Shown one piece after another: positions 35,025-44,205 of a stretch of 64,000 nucleotides of DNA. The stretch is from Paraburkholderia kirstenboschensis (GTDB lineage: Bacteria; Pseudomonadota; Gammaproteobacteria; Burkholderiales; Burkholderiaceae). The DNA is taken from assembly GCF_904848585.1 (NCBI RefSeq), contig NZ_CAJHCR010000011.1, forward strand, positions 1 through 64,000. Direction: 5' to 3'. How positions within the stretch are numbered: the stretch's first letter is position 1; every line of letters starts with the position of its first letter. Both the position numbers and the translations under genes were made by a program. The notes beneath the pieces were generated by a model. It was not told the DNA's origin and did not search any database. It saw only the letters and a list, made by a program, of their open reading frames with translations.

Positions 35025-35921
35025 ATGTTCGTGATTTTTGGAGCAGGCGGCAATGTCGGCAAAGTGAGCGCAGCCGCATTGCGACGCGCGGGCCGCCACG
35101 TGCGCGCCGTGGTTCATAGCGTGGCGCAGGCCGATGCGCTCTCGCAAATCGGCTGCGATGTCGCGCTCGCCGATTTGCACGACCGGGCTGCGGTGGCGCG
35201 TGCACTGGAAGGCGCGCACGCGGTGCAGATTTTGTGTCCGGTGCCGCGCCATCACGATGACCCGGCAAACGCGATGCGCGGCATGATCGATGTGAGCGTC
35301 GAAGCATTGCGCGCAAATCCGCCGCCACATGTGCTCGCGCTTTCCGACTACGGCGCCGAACACCCGAGCGGAACGGGCATCACGACGCTGTTCCACTACC
35401 TCGAAACGCAACTCGGTACCGTGGATACCCGGTTGACGTTCCTGCGCGCAGCCGAGCATATGCACAACTGGGCGCGCGTACTGCCGCTCGCATTGTCGAA
35501 AGGTGTGTTGCCGAGCCTGCATCATCCGCTGGAAAAGCGCTTTCCTACTGTGGCTGCGCAGGATGTCGGCGCGCTGGCGGCTCAATTGCTGCTCGACGGC
35601 GAGCCGCCTCAGCGTTCGCCACGGGTGGTGAGCATAGAAGGTGAAGAACGCGTCAGCGTGATAGACGTTGCTCGCACTATCGGCGAACTGGCGGGCCGGC
35701 CGGTCATGCCACACGCCGTGCCGCGGGAGCAATGGGCTGCGATGCTCGAAGGCGCGGGCTTGGGCGGGCAACACGCGCGGCTCATCGTGGATCTTTACGA
35801 CGCGCACAACGCGGGGCGCATCGACGTGCAAGCGGGCGTCAGTGAACGACGATTCGGTCCCACGACGTTGGCGCAGGCGTTAGCGGCGATCGTGCCGCAC
35901 AGCGCGGCCCAGCGCGCATGA
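35025..35921 (+). CDS. NmrA-like NAD(P)-binding protein
   Basis: The 298-residue Rossmann-fold protein starts MFVIFGAGGNVGK with the extended-SDR/NmrA glycine motif. It lacks the YxxxK pair of classical SDRs, which is usual for NmrA/quinone-oxidoreductase-2-like proteins that sense redox state or reduce small electrophiles. A ribosome binding site (AAGGAG) lies 9 bases upstream. It is divergent from the AraC regulator. Confidence 0.85.
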   Translation: MFVIFGAGGNVGKVSAAALRRAGRHVRAVVHSVAQADALSQIGCDVALADLHDRAAVARALEGAHAVQILCPVPRHHDDPANAMRGMIDVSVEALRANPPPHVLALSDYGAEHPSGTGITTLFHYLETQLGTVDTRLTFLRAAEHMHNWARVLPLALSKGVLPSLHHPLEKRFPTVAAQDVGALAAQLLLDGEPPQRSPRVVSIEGEERVSVIDVARTIGELAGRPVMPHAVPREQWAAMLEGAGLGGQHARLIVDLYDAHNAGRIDVQAGVSERRFGPTTLAQALAAIVPHSAAQRA

Positions 35922-35936
35922 TCGCGGAGCATGGAA

Positions 35937-36098
35937 ATGTCGACCTGCCCCTTGAGATGCGAGCCGAGACGAACGTCCACCCATGCGAGCAGCTTGCTCG
36001 CGCTCGTGCTGACTCTATCCGCACTCGTGGGCTGGCGCGCGCTTCGGGATCTGCTCAATGCGATTCCCGACAGCAACGAGGACTTTGGCTTGTTCTAA
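35937..36098 (+). CDS. Small single-pass membrane protein
   Basis: This 53-codon gene encodes a short basic N-terminus, one hydrophobic helix (SSLLALVLTLSALVGW) and an acidic tail ending AIPDSNEDFGLF. GGAG lies 7 bases before the ATG at 35937; another ATG at 35931 is too close to it. It starts 15 bases after the NmrA-like gene. The charge pattern and tail look like a genuine small membrane protein. Family and function unknown. Confidence 0.5.
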   Translation: MSTCPLRCEPRRTSTHASSLLALVLTLSALVGWRALRDLLNAIPDSNEDFGLF

Positions 36099-36104
36099 GC
36101 GTGA

Positions 36105-36215
36105 AGTGCTCGGGCTGTCCAGATGTTGTTGCGTGCCGGCGAAGTGGCCGAATACACTTACCTCATCCAGACTGGTGCCTTGCGTCTCTGTGTGCGCGAT
36201 GCACAAGGCAGGGCA
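36105..36215 (+). pseudogene. Fragment of a Crp/Fnr-type regulator
   Basis: The stretch translating as SARAVQMLLRAGEVAEYTYLIQTGALRLCV resembles the start of a cyclic-nucleotide-binding domain (typical GEVAxxxYxIxxGALRL). The likeness stops after about 30 residues, and no DNA-binding domain follows. It appears to be a short remnant. Confidence 0.45.
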
Positions 36216-36270
36216 CAAGCCGACGCGACGTGTTCTCTCGTGGATCAGGAAACGCGCGGCTATCTCTTAC

Positions 36271-36598
36271 TACCCAGCTTTCCACCCAAATGGGTTCATC
36301 AGGATGATGCTTTAACGACATCGATTGCGTGTGCCAACGTTTCAGTATTCTCGGGCCGAACCTTGTGTGTGAATTCGGTCACGTGCACTCCGGTTGAGCG
36401 AAGCATTGTGAGTTGCTCGTGGGTTACGATGCCTCCGCTCACCCACCGCCGACAAGCGGGATTATCGCGGCTCAGTTTTTCGAAGGCAGCGACTCCAGCT
36501 GTGGGACCACGTGAAGGAAATCATATTTCCTGTACAAGGCGTAAAAGCAGTGAATCAAGTCGCGAAACGCCGATAGTTCCCTGTTCGTTAAGTGCGCA
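36271..36598 (-). pseudogene. Frameshifted gene remnant, family unknown
   Basis: Three minus-strand frames join into one plausible protein. About 36598-36505 gives RDLIHCFYALYRKYDFLHVVP, then 36505-36305 gives a segment with DNPACRRWVSGGIVTHEQL and LRSTGVHVTEFTH. A third frame gives HPDEPIWVESW, ending near 36271. At least two frameshifts and no start codon in the middle frame indicate a dead gene. I cannot name the family. Confidence 0.5.
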
Positions 36599-36682
36599 GT
36601 TTATGTCTATGCTGCTCTGGCCACACCTTCAAACAAATCTCCGGGCCTAGTGGCATGCCGATCCTGCATAGGAGAGGAAAGT

Positions 36683-38935
36683 ATGTCGCTCAATACGCTC
36701 TCACTGCGCCCGCCTCATGGTGCGCGCAGGCTACCTGCTGTCTCCAGCATCGTTTCGCTCCTAAGTCTTTCGTGCGCCGCACCGGTGCTCGCGGCGGGCA
36801 TCCTGCCTCAAGGCGGCGCGTATGTGAGCGGTAGCGGCTCGATCGCTACTTCCGGCGATACGCTGACCGTCACGCAACCGGGTTCCTCACGCGGCGTGAT
36901 CGACTGGAACCGCTTCTCGATCGGCCGGAACAACACCGTCAACATCAACAACGGCGACGGCGCGACGCTCAATCGCGTGACAGGCGGCGCGCCGTCGATA
37001 ATTCTCGGCAAGCTCAACGCTACGGGCAGCGTCTACCTGATCAATCCGCAGGGCGTGGTGGTCGGTCCACAAGGCGTAGTGACGACTGGCGGGCGCTTCG
37101 TTGCGTCCACGCTCGATACCGACAACGCGTCGTTCATGGCCGGCGGTCCGCTCACGTTTTCCGGCCAGTCGACGCAGCGTGTGGTCAATCTCGGCAACAT
37201 CGGCTCGACCAACGGCGACGTGCTGCTGATCGCCGCGAGCGAAGTCGACAACTACGGCAACATCAGCGCGCCGAACGGCACGGCCGAGATCGCGGTCGGC
37301 AACAAGGTGCTGTTGCGGGACTCGTCGAGTTCGCCGCAGATGTTCGTGCAGACGGCGAGCGGCGGCGCGATCGTCAATACGGGTGCCGTCGAAGCGGCGC
37401 AGGTGAACCTGCAGGCCGTCGACGGCAACATCTATGCGCTCGCCGGCAACGCGGATGTTTTGCGCGCAACTGGTACGGCGGTGCGCGACGGTCACGTGTG
37501 GCTCGTCGCAGGTCCGAAAGGACAGGTGATTCTCGCGGGCAATATCGCCGCGAAAAACGCGGACGGCAAAGGCGGCACGGTCGATATGGATACGGGACTG
37601 TTCACATTCTGGGGCGACTTCGCGAAAGTCGTCGCGGGTCAGTGGAACGTCACGCTGCCCGCCTACACGTGTGACAACGGCGCGTCGCGTTCCTTCACGC
37701 GCAGCCTCAACGACGGCACATCGATTTCGATGACAACCACCGGCGCGAACGGACAAAGCGGCGACATCAACGCCGACCAGAGCATTCGATGGACGGGCGG
37801 CGCATCGCTCGTGCTGAACGCGGCACATAGCCTGACGGTCAGCCCGGGCGTCACCTTGAGCAACCAGGGCAGCGGCGCGCTGACGCTGCGCGCGGACGCG
37901 GCGGCGATCAACAACGGCGGCAGCGTCACGAACGGTGGCACCATCGACTGGTCGCGCAGCACCGGCACGGTCAGCGTGCTGTATGACATGACCGGCAGCT
38001 ATACGCCGGGCACCATGCTCGCGAACAGTGCGTGGGTCGCGCCGGAATACAGCGGCCTGCTCACGCAGATCACCGGCTACAAACTCGTCAACTCGGTCGA
38101 TGACCTGCAAAACATCGCGAACGATATGAGCGGCAACTACGCGCTGGGCCGCGATATCGACGCGACGGGTTACGCGTTCACGACGCTGGGCTTCGCCAGC
38201 AAATTGGCGTTCAGCGGGCAGTTCGACGGCATGTGGCACAGCGTGTCGCACATTAAACCCGACACTGACGCGGTCTTCAGCGACATCGCCGCAAACGGCG
38301 TGGTGCGGGACGTGAATATCCTCGATGCGGTCTCCGGCACTTACGCGCCGTCGTACAAACCAGACGGCATTCTGGCCATGAGCAACTACGGCCTGATCGT
38401 CAATACGTTTACATCGGGCTACGTGTCGGGGTCCAGCAACGCGGCGGGCGCGAGCATAGGCGGACTCGTTGGCACGAGTTACGGAACAATCGCGCGTTCC
38501 GGCAGCAACGCCACCGTCTCCGCCGACTCCGGCGGTGGCGGCCTGGTCTTCGATAACGAGGGGACGATCACCCAGTCATACGCTACCGGCATCGTCGCGG
38601 CGAATGAATCGCGCGGCTCGTCGGGCGGCCTCATCCACCACGGTAACGGCACGGTCACGGAGTCGTTCGCGACCGGCCAGGTCTCTGCGTTCAACCGCGT
38701 AACGGTCGGCGGGATCTGCGACTACTGCACCGGGCTCGGCAGCGACGTCTACTGGAATACCGAAACGACGGGTCAGGCGAAGAGCGGCGGCAATCTTCCC
38801 GCGTCGAACGGTCTGACCACCGCGCAGATGAGTGACCCGACGAGCTTTGTCGGCTGGAACTTCGGCAGCAATGGCGCCTGGGTGATGCCGGCGGGCGCGA
38901 CGCATCCGGTGCTGCGCTGGCAGGTCGAGCATTGA
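36683..38935 (+). CDS. Two-partner-secretion exoprotein (filamentous haemagglutinin-type domain, GLUG repeats)
   Basis: The 750-residue protein has a signal peptide (cleavage near LAAG), then the TPS secretion domain (GVIDWNRFSIGRNNTVNINN, ATLNRVTGG, VYLINPQGVVVG), as in FhaB/HMW-type TpsA proteins. The C-terminal third has GLUG-like repeats (IGGLVGTSYGTIARSGSNATVSA and similar). The C-terminus ends cleanly in the pattern GAWVMPAGATHPVLRWQ. A GGAG site selects ATG 36683 over 36650. No TpsB transporter gene is in the window. It is probably a surface adhesin or carbohydrate-binding exoprotein. Confidence 0.85.
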   Translation: MSLNTLSLRPPHGARRLPAVSSIVSLLSLSCAAPVLAAGILPQGGAYVSGSGSIATSGDTLTVTQPGSSRGVIDWNRFSIGRNNTVNINNGDGATLNRVTGGAPSIILGKLNATGSVYLINPQGVVVGPQGVVTTGGRFVASTLDTDNASFMAGGPLTFSGQSTQRVVNLGNIGSTNGDVLLIAASEVDNYGNISAPNGTAEIAVGNKVLLRDSSSSPQMFVQTASGGAIVNTGAVEAAQVNLQAVDGNIYALAGNADVLRATGTAVRDGHVWLVAGPKGQVILAGNIAAKNADGKGGTVDMDTGLFTFWGDFAKVVAGQWNVTLPAYTCDNGASRSFTRSLNDGTSISMTTTGANGQSGDINADQSIRWTGGASLVLNAAHSLTVSPGVTLSNQGSGALTLRADAAAINNGGSVTNGGTIDWSRSTGTVSVLYDMTGSYTPGTMLANSAWVAPEYSGLLTQITGYKLVNSVDDLQNIANDMSGNYALGRDIDATGYAFTTLGFASKLAFSGQFDGMWHSVSHIKPDTDAVFSDIAANGVVRDVNILDAVSGTYAPSYKPDGILAMSNYGLIVNTFTSGYVSGSSNAAGASIGGLVGTSYGTIARSGSNATVSADSGGGGLVFDNEGTITQSYATGIVAANESRGSSGGLIHHGNGTVTESFATGQVSAFNRVTVGGICDYCTGLGSDVYWNTETTGQAKSGGNLPASNGLTTAQMSDPTSFVGWNFGSNGAWVMPAGATHPVLRWQVEH

Positions 38936-39223
38936 GCGAAAGATGCGATCCGATCGGCTGCTGCGTTCGCACAGTGCGCGAGATTGTCGCCAATCCAGGG
39001 GCGTTGGTTCGATGATCGCATCTGGCCGGCCACTGCCTGATGCGATTCTCATGCTCGGCGGTGATCCTCGGATACTCCGCCGACGGCAACACGCGACCCG
39101 TTGCCGATAGTCGCGCAGGCGGGCAGCGAAGGGCCGCAAACGGAACGGTCCGGTCATCAAGCCGGCTTCAAAGGGAAGCCCACCGGAAAACCCCACAAAC
39201 GTGCCAGCGTTTGAAAGAAGAAT
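38936..39223. other. Intergenic region, no supported feature
   Basis: About 290 bases lie between the convergent exoprotein and MaoC genes. I see no gene and no convincing terminator. Confidence 0.5.
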
Positions 39224-39718
39224 CTAAGCGCGATTCGTCATCAACAGTAGCGTTTCGCCATCCTGCACGACATTGCCAAGTTGATTCAGCACGCTCAGCC
39301 TCAGCGTCGCGATCCCCCGGTCGATGCGTTTTGTCACGCGTTTGCCGACGACCTCGATATCGACCTGAATTCGGTCGCCAATAAGAAGCGGCTCGCGAAA
39401 CGACCAGTTCCAGCTCAATGTCGCAAGTGCGCTCATGCGGACCGGCGATCGCGTCTTCAGGCCATCGGTGAGTGCCAGGCCAAGCAGTCCGTGCGCGATC
39501 CGGCCGGGGAATCCCGCCTCCTGCGCGGCGACGTCGTCAAGATGGATGTCGTACATATCGCCCGAGACGCCGGCGAAATTTACGATGTGCGTTTCCGTCA
39601 CCGTCATGCCGGACGTGACGAAATGATCTCCTATCTCGATGTCATTCAGGTCATACATCCCCGGCGTGAGCAAACGCCCTCGCTGTACGGAGTCTCTTTC
39701 GTTCCGGGATTGTGTCAT
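39224..39718 (-). CDS. MaoC-like (R)-specific enoyl-CoA hydratase
   Basis: The 164-residue hot-dog-fold protein has the MaoC signature FAGVSGDMYDIHLDD...GFPGRIAHGLLGLAL, including the Asp and His of the hydratase site. AAGGA lies upstream of the ATG at 39718. It is the last member of the leftward, partly degraded CoA cluster. It is closely similar to the MaoC protein at 54662, for example in FPGR(I/V)AHGLL and DRGI followed by a conserved strand. Confidence 0.88.
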   Translation of the reverse strand: MTQSRNERDSVQRGRLLTPGMYDLNDIEIGDHFVTSGMTVTETHIVNFAGVSGDMYDIHLDDVAAQEAGFPGRIAHGLLGLALTDGLKTRSPVRMSALATLSWNWSFREPLLIGDRIQVDIEVVGKRVTKRIDRGIATLRLSVLNQLGNVVQDGETLLLMTNRA

Positions 39719-39848
39719 GTCTCTATCCTTGTGCGTTCTGGTTTCGGTGTGCGCGCTGAGGCTGCAAAGTTTGTTGAGAGTGGGTGAATCAAGAGAGGCG
39801 ATGCAACCTGTTCTCCATCAATTTCCAATCGAGACTCTCGCTCATCGA

Positions 39849-40067
39849 TCATAGTCCGAGCGTTTGCATGACAAGCCGCATGCGCTGAACCGCGAGAGCG
39901 GGATCGCGCAGCAGGCGGGCTGCATCCGCGAGACGGAACACGTCCGCGAGATAGAGCGGTGGACGCGCCCCGTGATGACCGCCCGGCATGAAGAAATGCG
40001 GCTGAAACCCGTTCAGATAGGCGAGAAAGACGACGCCCGTTTTGTAGTACTGCGTCGGCGCGCAAAA
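39849..40067 (-). pseudogene. 3' remnant of a DUF993 gene
   Basis: The minus-strand translation gives CAPTQYYKTGVVFLAYLNG and LYLADVFRLADAARLLRDP, ending in a stop at 39851-39849. This matches the C-terminus of the intact DUF993 protein at 51882-53048 (APTRFYKTGIVFLAFLNG, YFVDLFRLADAAGLLRQP). The upstream four-fifths of the gene is missing. Confidence 0.8.
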
Positions 40068-40089
40068 GATACAGCGCGGAGCGCAACCG

Positions 40090-40200
40090 TCCGCTGGCGT
40101 CGAAGAGCGCGTTCATCAATTGCGGCGTCTTCACCTGCGTCACCGGACTGCCGACGATGCCAAAGAGCCGTGTCGATCCGTCGATCTGAAGAGCTTGAAA
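40090..40200 (-). pseudogene. 5' remnant of an AroE-like gene
   Basis: The minus-strand translation DGSTRLFGIVGSPVTQVKTPQLMNALF matches the N-terminus of shikimate-dehydrogenase-family proteins, including the intact copy at 46117 (GDTRLFAIVGDPIAQARSPLVFNEIF). Similarity stops near 40090, and the DUF993 remnant follows almost at once. One deletion could therefore have fused the two. Confidence 0.75.
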
Positions 40201-40208
40201 CTCGCGCT

Positions 40209-41813
40209 TCACCGCTGGCGCTCCGCGAACTCTGCAAGACGCGGATGGCATGGCCAGCACTGCGACGCCATATCGGCATCGAGACCCATCGGCTCCGGAC
40301 GGAACAGGCGCTCGTCCATCAGCTTGAGATCCGGCGAGATGACAGGACGGAACGCCATATGCGCGAGCACGTCGCGTTCGAGATCGATGCCGGGTGCGAT
40401 CTCGATGAGTTCCAGCGCGCCGTCGATGGCGCGAAACACCGCGCGCTCGGTGACGAAGAGCGTCGTCTGCTTGCGCTCCTGCGCAAACGGCCCGCTATAC
40501 GACACCTGCTGCAGCTTCGACACGAACTTGCGATGCGCGCCTTCCTTGAGTATCTGCAGCTTGCCGCCTTCGCACGACACTTGCAGATTGCCCGCCGTGA
40601 AGGTGCCGCCGAAGACCATCTTGCGCGCGTTCTGGCTGATGTTGATGAAGCCGCCCACGCCGATCAGCTTGTTCGCGAAGCGGCTGATATTGACGCTGCC
40701 CTGCGCGTCGATCTCGACCGCGGAGAGAAACGCAATATCGATGCCGCCGCCATCGTAGAAATCGAACTGATACGGCATGTCGACGATCGCGCTGTAGTTG
40801 CGCGCGGCGCCGGCATCGAGTCCTGCCGCGGGTGCGCCGCCGATCAGCCCTTGCTCGTTGGTGAGCACGATGTGATGCAGCACGTCTTCCTCCGCCGCGA
40901 CCAGCCCGATGCCCGTGCACACGCCCGAACCGACGTTGCACACCGCGCCCAGGCTCAGTTCCATCGCGAGACGCCGTGCGATGATCTTGCGTTCGTCGAG
41001 CGGCAGGCGCGGAAAGCCACCGAGCGGAATGCGCATCTCGCCAGTGAACGACGGATCGTAGGCCGTCTGATACGTCACCGGCTGATCGGCTTCGACGACG
41101 ACTGCATCGACGAGCATGCCGGGAATCTTCACCGTCTTCGCGGGCAAGGTTCCGCGCTTCGCAAGCCGCTTGACCTGCACGATCACGAGGCCACCGTTGC
41201 GCCTGGTCGCCTGCGCCATCGAGAGCATGTCGCCGAACACGGCCTCGTGCTCCATCGACACGTTGCCGTCCTCGTCCGACGTCGTGCCGCGCAGGAACGC
41301 GACGTCGACCTCGAACGGCTTGTAGAACAGCCACTCGCGGCCTTCCAGTTCGATCAGGCTCACGAGCTTGTCATCGCTCGGCGCGCCCTGCAGACCGCCG
41401 TCGTTGCGCGGATCAACGAAAGTATGCAGTCCGACATGACTGATGAGCCCCGGCCGGCCCGCCGCCATCTCGCGCGTGAGCTGCGAGAGCGCGCCCTGCG
41501 GCAGCGTCCACGCTTCGACCTCTTTGTTCAGCGCCATTTGCGCGAGCGCCGGCGAATCGACGAGCGTGCCGCACACGACGCGTTTGAGCAAGCCCGCATG
41601 CGCGAGACGGGACGCGCCGCGCTCACCGCGATCGCCGAGACCGACCGGATGCACCGACGTGATCCGGCGCGGCTCGCCTTGCGCGAGGAAGCGCCGTTCG
41701 AGCGCCTCGATCAGCGCTTCCGGCACGGCGTGTCCGCCTCCCGATCCGCCGATCATCAACGTATCGCCATCCTTCAGCAACGATGCAGCCTGGTCGGCGC
41801 TCAAAATTTGCAT
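40209..41813 (-). CDS. Acyl-CoA:acetate/3-ketoacid CoA-transferase (YdiF/family I)
   Basis: The 534-residue protein has fused alpha and beta CoA-transferase halves. The probable catalytic Glu320 is in VLTNEQGLIGG. GGSGGGHAVPE near the N-terminus and GGGIDIAFLSAVEIDAQGSVNISRFANK are typical. It would activate a carboxylic acid by moving CoA from acetyl-CoA or succinyl-CoA. It sits in the leftward cluster between the MFS gene and the aroE/DUF993 relics. Two more members of the family are encoded in the intact cluster (55128, 57846). Confidence 0.9.
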   Translation of the reverse strand: MQILSADQAASLLKDGDTLMIGGSGGGHAVPEALIEALERRFLAQGEPRRITSVHPVGLGDRGERGASRLAHAGLLKRVVCGTLVDSPALAQMALNKEVEAWTLPQGALSQLTREMAAGRPGLISHVGLHTFVDPRNDGGLQGAPSDDKLVSLIELEGREWLFYKPFEVDVAFLRGTTSDEDGNVSMEHEAVFGDMLSMAQATRRNGGLVIVQVKRLAKRGTLPAKTVKIPGMLVDAVVVEADQPVTYQTAYDPSFTGEMRIPLGGFPRLPLDERKIIARRLAMELSLGAVCNVGSGVCTGIGLVAAEEDVLHHIVLTNEQGLIGGAPAAGLDAGAARNYSAIVDMPYQFDFYDGGGIDIAFLSAVEIDAQGSVNISRFANKLIGVGGFINISQNARKMVFGGTFTAGNLQVSCEGGKLQILKEGAHRKFVSKLQQVSYSGPFAQERKQTTLFVTERAVFRAIDGALELIEIAPGIDLERDVLAHMAFRPVISPDLKLMDERLFRPEPMGLDADMASQCWPCHPRLAEFAERQR

Positions 41814-41886
41814 GTTCTCTACTCCGTTTAAGTCTGTTTATGCATGCGCGATGCGCCTCTTCGACGCATCCCGGTCTTTCAGGCTC

Positions 41887-43230
41887 TCAAACTGCCGGGC
41901 GCGATTCCTGGAACACGGGATGATCGTCCCGATGTCGCGAGAGGCGTTTGCCGAGAAGCGCGGCGATCAGCGTGAGCACGCAGAATACGGCGAGGAACAC
42001 CATCACGTAGGTCGGCTTGCCGTTCGCGTAGGCGACGAGCGCGGTCGCGATGAACGGCGTCGGTCCGCCGATGAACGCGCCGGAGAATTCCCGGCACATC
42101 GCGATGCCGGAGAATCGATACTGCGTCGGAAACAGATTCGACAGGAACGCGCCCTGCGCGCCGCACGTGCAACCCCAACTGATGCCGTAGACGGCGCTCA
42201 TCGCGATCGTGGCGCGCACGACGTCCTTCGAATCGATCGCATGAAACAGCGGCCACACGAGCGCGAGCGCGATCATCGCGCCGGCCGCGAATACGTTGCC
42301 GCTGCCGTACTTGTCCGCGAGCATGCCGCCGACGGGCGCGCAGAACAACGAGAAGCCCAGCGCGATGATCAGCACGACAAGGCTGTCCGACCTGGCCATG
42401 CCGACGGTGTTCGTCATGTAGCTCAGCGCGAATGTGTTGAGCACGTAGCTGAGCGCCTGATGGCCGCCCATCGCGAAGAAACCGCACACCAGTTCGCGAC
42501 GGCTGTTGCGGAACAGGTCCGCGACCGGCACTTTCTCTGCTTTGGCCTTTGCGCTCGCCTTTTCCATCGCGGCGACGTATTCGGGCGTCTCGTCGAGCTT
42601 CGAGCGGATGTAGATCGCGACGCCGAACAGCGCGAGCGACAGGAGGAACGGCACGCGCCACGCCCACGTGAACAGGATGTTCTCCGGCACGTACGAGATC
42701 ATCAGGAAGGTGGCGATCGCGATCATCACGCCGAAGTTGGTGGCCGCGTTCGGAATCGACGTGAAGAACGCGCGCCGGTTCGGCGGCGTGTACTCCGCGA
42801 TCAGCGTGATCGCGCCGGCTAGCTCGGCGCCCGCGCCGAAGCCCTGCATCATGCGCAGCAGCACCAGCAGGATGGGCGCGATCACGCCCGCCTGCTGCCA
42901 GGTCGGCAATATCCCTAGCCCGACCGTGGCCGCGCCCATGATCGTCACGCAGAGCACGAGCGCCGGCTTGCGGCCGTATTTATCGCCGATATGCGAAATG
43001 ACGATGCCGCCGAGCGGCCGGATGATGAACCCGACCGCGAACGTCGCGAACGCGGCGAGCGTACCGGCCAGCGAAGACAATTGCGGAAAGAACAGCTTGT
43101 TGATGATGAGGCCCGATGCCGCTGCATAAAGCCCATAGTCGTACCACTCGATGATGGTGCCGAGCGTCGACGCGAACACGGCGCGCCGGATGTTCCTGCG
43201 GTCTGCTTTCTGCGCATGTGCTGCTTGCAT
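41887..43230 (-). CDS. MFS transporter of the metabolite:H+ symporter type
   Basis: The 447-residue protein has 12 predicted membrane segments. The motifs TIIEWYDYGLYAAASGLI near the N-terminus and HIGDKYGRKPALVLC between helices 2 and 3 are typical of shikimate/alpha-ketoglutarate/proline-type MHS carriers. It probably imports an organic acid for the leftward CoA cluster, in the role filled by the TRAP system in the intact cluster. Confidence 0.9.
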   Translation of the reverse strand: MQAAHAQKADRRNIRRAVFASTLGTIIEWYDYGLYAAASGLIINKLFFPQLSSLAGTLAAFATFAVGFIIRPLGGIVISHIGDKYGRKPALVLCVTIMGAATVGLGILPTWQQAGVIAPILLVLLRMMQGFGAGAELAGAITLIAEYTPPNRRAFFTSIPNAATNFGVMIAIATFLMISYVPENILFTWAWRVPFLLSLALFGVAIYIRSKLDETPEYVAAMEKASAKAKAEKVPVADLFRNSRRELVCGFFAMGGHQALSYVLNTFALSYMTNTVGMARSDSLVVLIIALGFSLFCAPVGGMLADKYGSGNVFAAGAMIALALVWPLFHAIDSKDVVRATIAMSAVYGISWGCTCGAQGAFLSNLFPTQYRFSGIAMCREFSGAFIGGPTPFIATALVAYANGKPTYVMVFLAVFCVLTLIAALLGKRLSRHRDDHPVFQESRPAV

Positions 43231-43307
43231 GGCGCTGTCTCCTGCTTCTCTTTGGTTTTATGCGACGCCGCGCTGTTACGGCGTTCGTTGACGCATTGCG
43301 TTGCGGA

Positions 43308-44099
43308 TCAGGATCGGCCCGAACGGCGGTCGAATGCGTTGGCGCCCTCCTCGTAGTTGCCCGAGGCGAAACAGAGCGACGTCAGCTCGTTTTCGTAGCG
43401 AACGCCCTGTTCGACGCTCATCGAAAGCGATGCGCGCACAGCCGCCTTCACCGACTGGGTCGCGATCGGGCTGAACTCGGCCATCTTGCGGCACAGCGCC
43501 ATCGCGGTATCGACGACGGCCGCATCCTCGACCACCATCTCGACGAGACCGATGCCGCGCGCTTCGTTCGCATCGATGGTGTCGCCGGTCAAGAGAAGGC
43601 GCATGGCCTGCCCGTAGCCGACGAGACGCGGCAGCATCTGCGACGCGCCGCCGCCACCCACCCAGCCGCGCACTACCTCCGGCGCGCCGAACTTCGCGCT
43701 CTGTCCCGCGACGCGGACATCGGCGCCGAGCATCATCTCGAGTCCGCCGCCGAGCACCCAGCCCTTCAGCGCGGCGACGACGGGCTTGGTGAAGTCGCGG
43801 ATCACCATCGCGTAATCGGTGCGGGCGCGGAATTCCCATGTCGTGCGATACGTCTTGAGCGAATGCAGATCGCTGCCCGCGCTGAATGCGCGCTCGCCTT
43901 CGCCGCGCAGCAGCACCGCGTGGATCGCGTCGTCGCGCTCGATGTCCTGCCGGATGGCGACCAGCGTCTGCGTCATTTCGGGCGTGATCGCGTTCATCTT
44001 CTCCGGTCGATTGATGACGATCTCGGCAACCGCGTCGTGCCGGCGCACCACGATTCGATCCTGCATCCTGCCTCCTTTTTCGACTGTCGTAGCAGTCAT
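43308..44099 (-). CDS. Enoyl-CoA hydratase/isomerase (crotonase) family
   Basis: The 263-residue crotonase has the oxyanion segments GEGERAFSAGSDLHSL and LKGWVLGGGLEMMLGADVRVA, then KFGAPEVVRGWVGGGGASQMLPRLVG. It acts on a CoA thioester, probably hydrating a double bond. It is first in the leftward cluster, directly facing the TetR regulator and its palindrome. Paralogues lie at 53059 and 59434. Confidence 0.9.
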   Translation of the reverse strand: MTATTVEKGGRMQDRIVVRRHDAVAEIVINRPEKMNAITPEMTQTLVAIRQDIERDDAIHAVLLRGEGERAFSAGSDLHSLKTYRTTWEFRARTDYAMVIRDFTKPVVAALKGWVLGGGLEMMLGADVRVAGQSAKFGAPEVVRGWVGGGGASQMLPRLVGYGQAMRLLLTGDTIDANEARGIGLVEMVVEDAAVVDTAMALCRKMAEFSPIATQSVKAAVRASLSMSVEQGVRYENELTSLCFASGNYEEGANAFDRRSGRS

Positions 44100-44125
44100 G
44101 TCTCATTCGAGTTTTCCCTTATACT

Positions 44126-44141
44126 TACTTACTAGTAAGTA
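44126..44141. promoter_or_regulatory. TetR-type operator between crotonase and regulator genes
   Basis: TACTTACTAGTAAGTA is a perfect 16-bp palindrome located 27 bases before the crotonase start and 65 bases before the TetR start. Position and symmetry fit autoregulation and control of the leftward cluster. Confidence 0.7.
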
Positions 44142-44205
44142 CTGGTGAACCGACATTAACATCATTGCCGAACGGTAGGCAACGAAATTTTCGAGGAGAA
44201 GGAAA

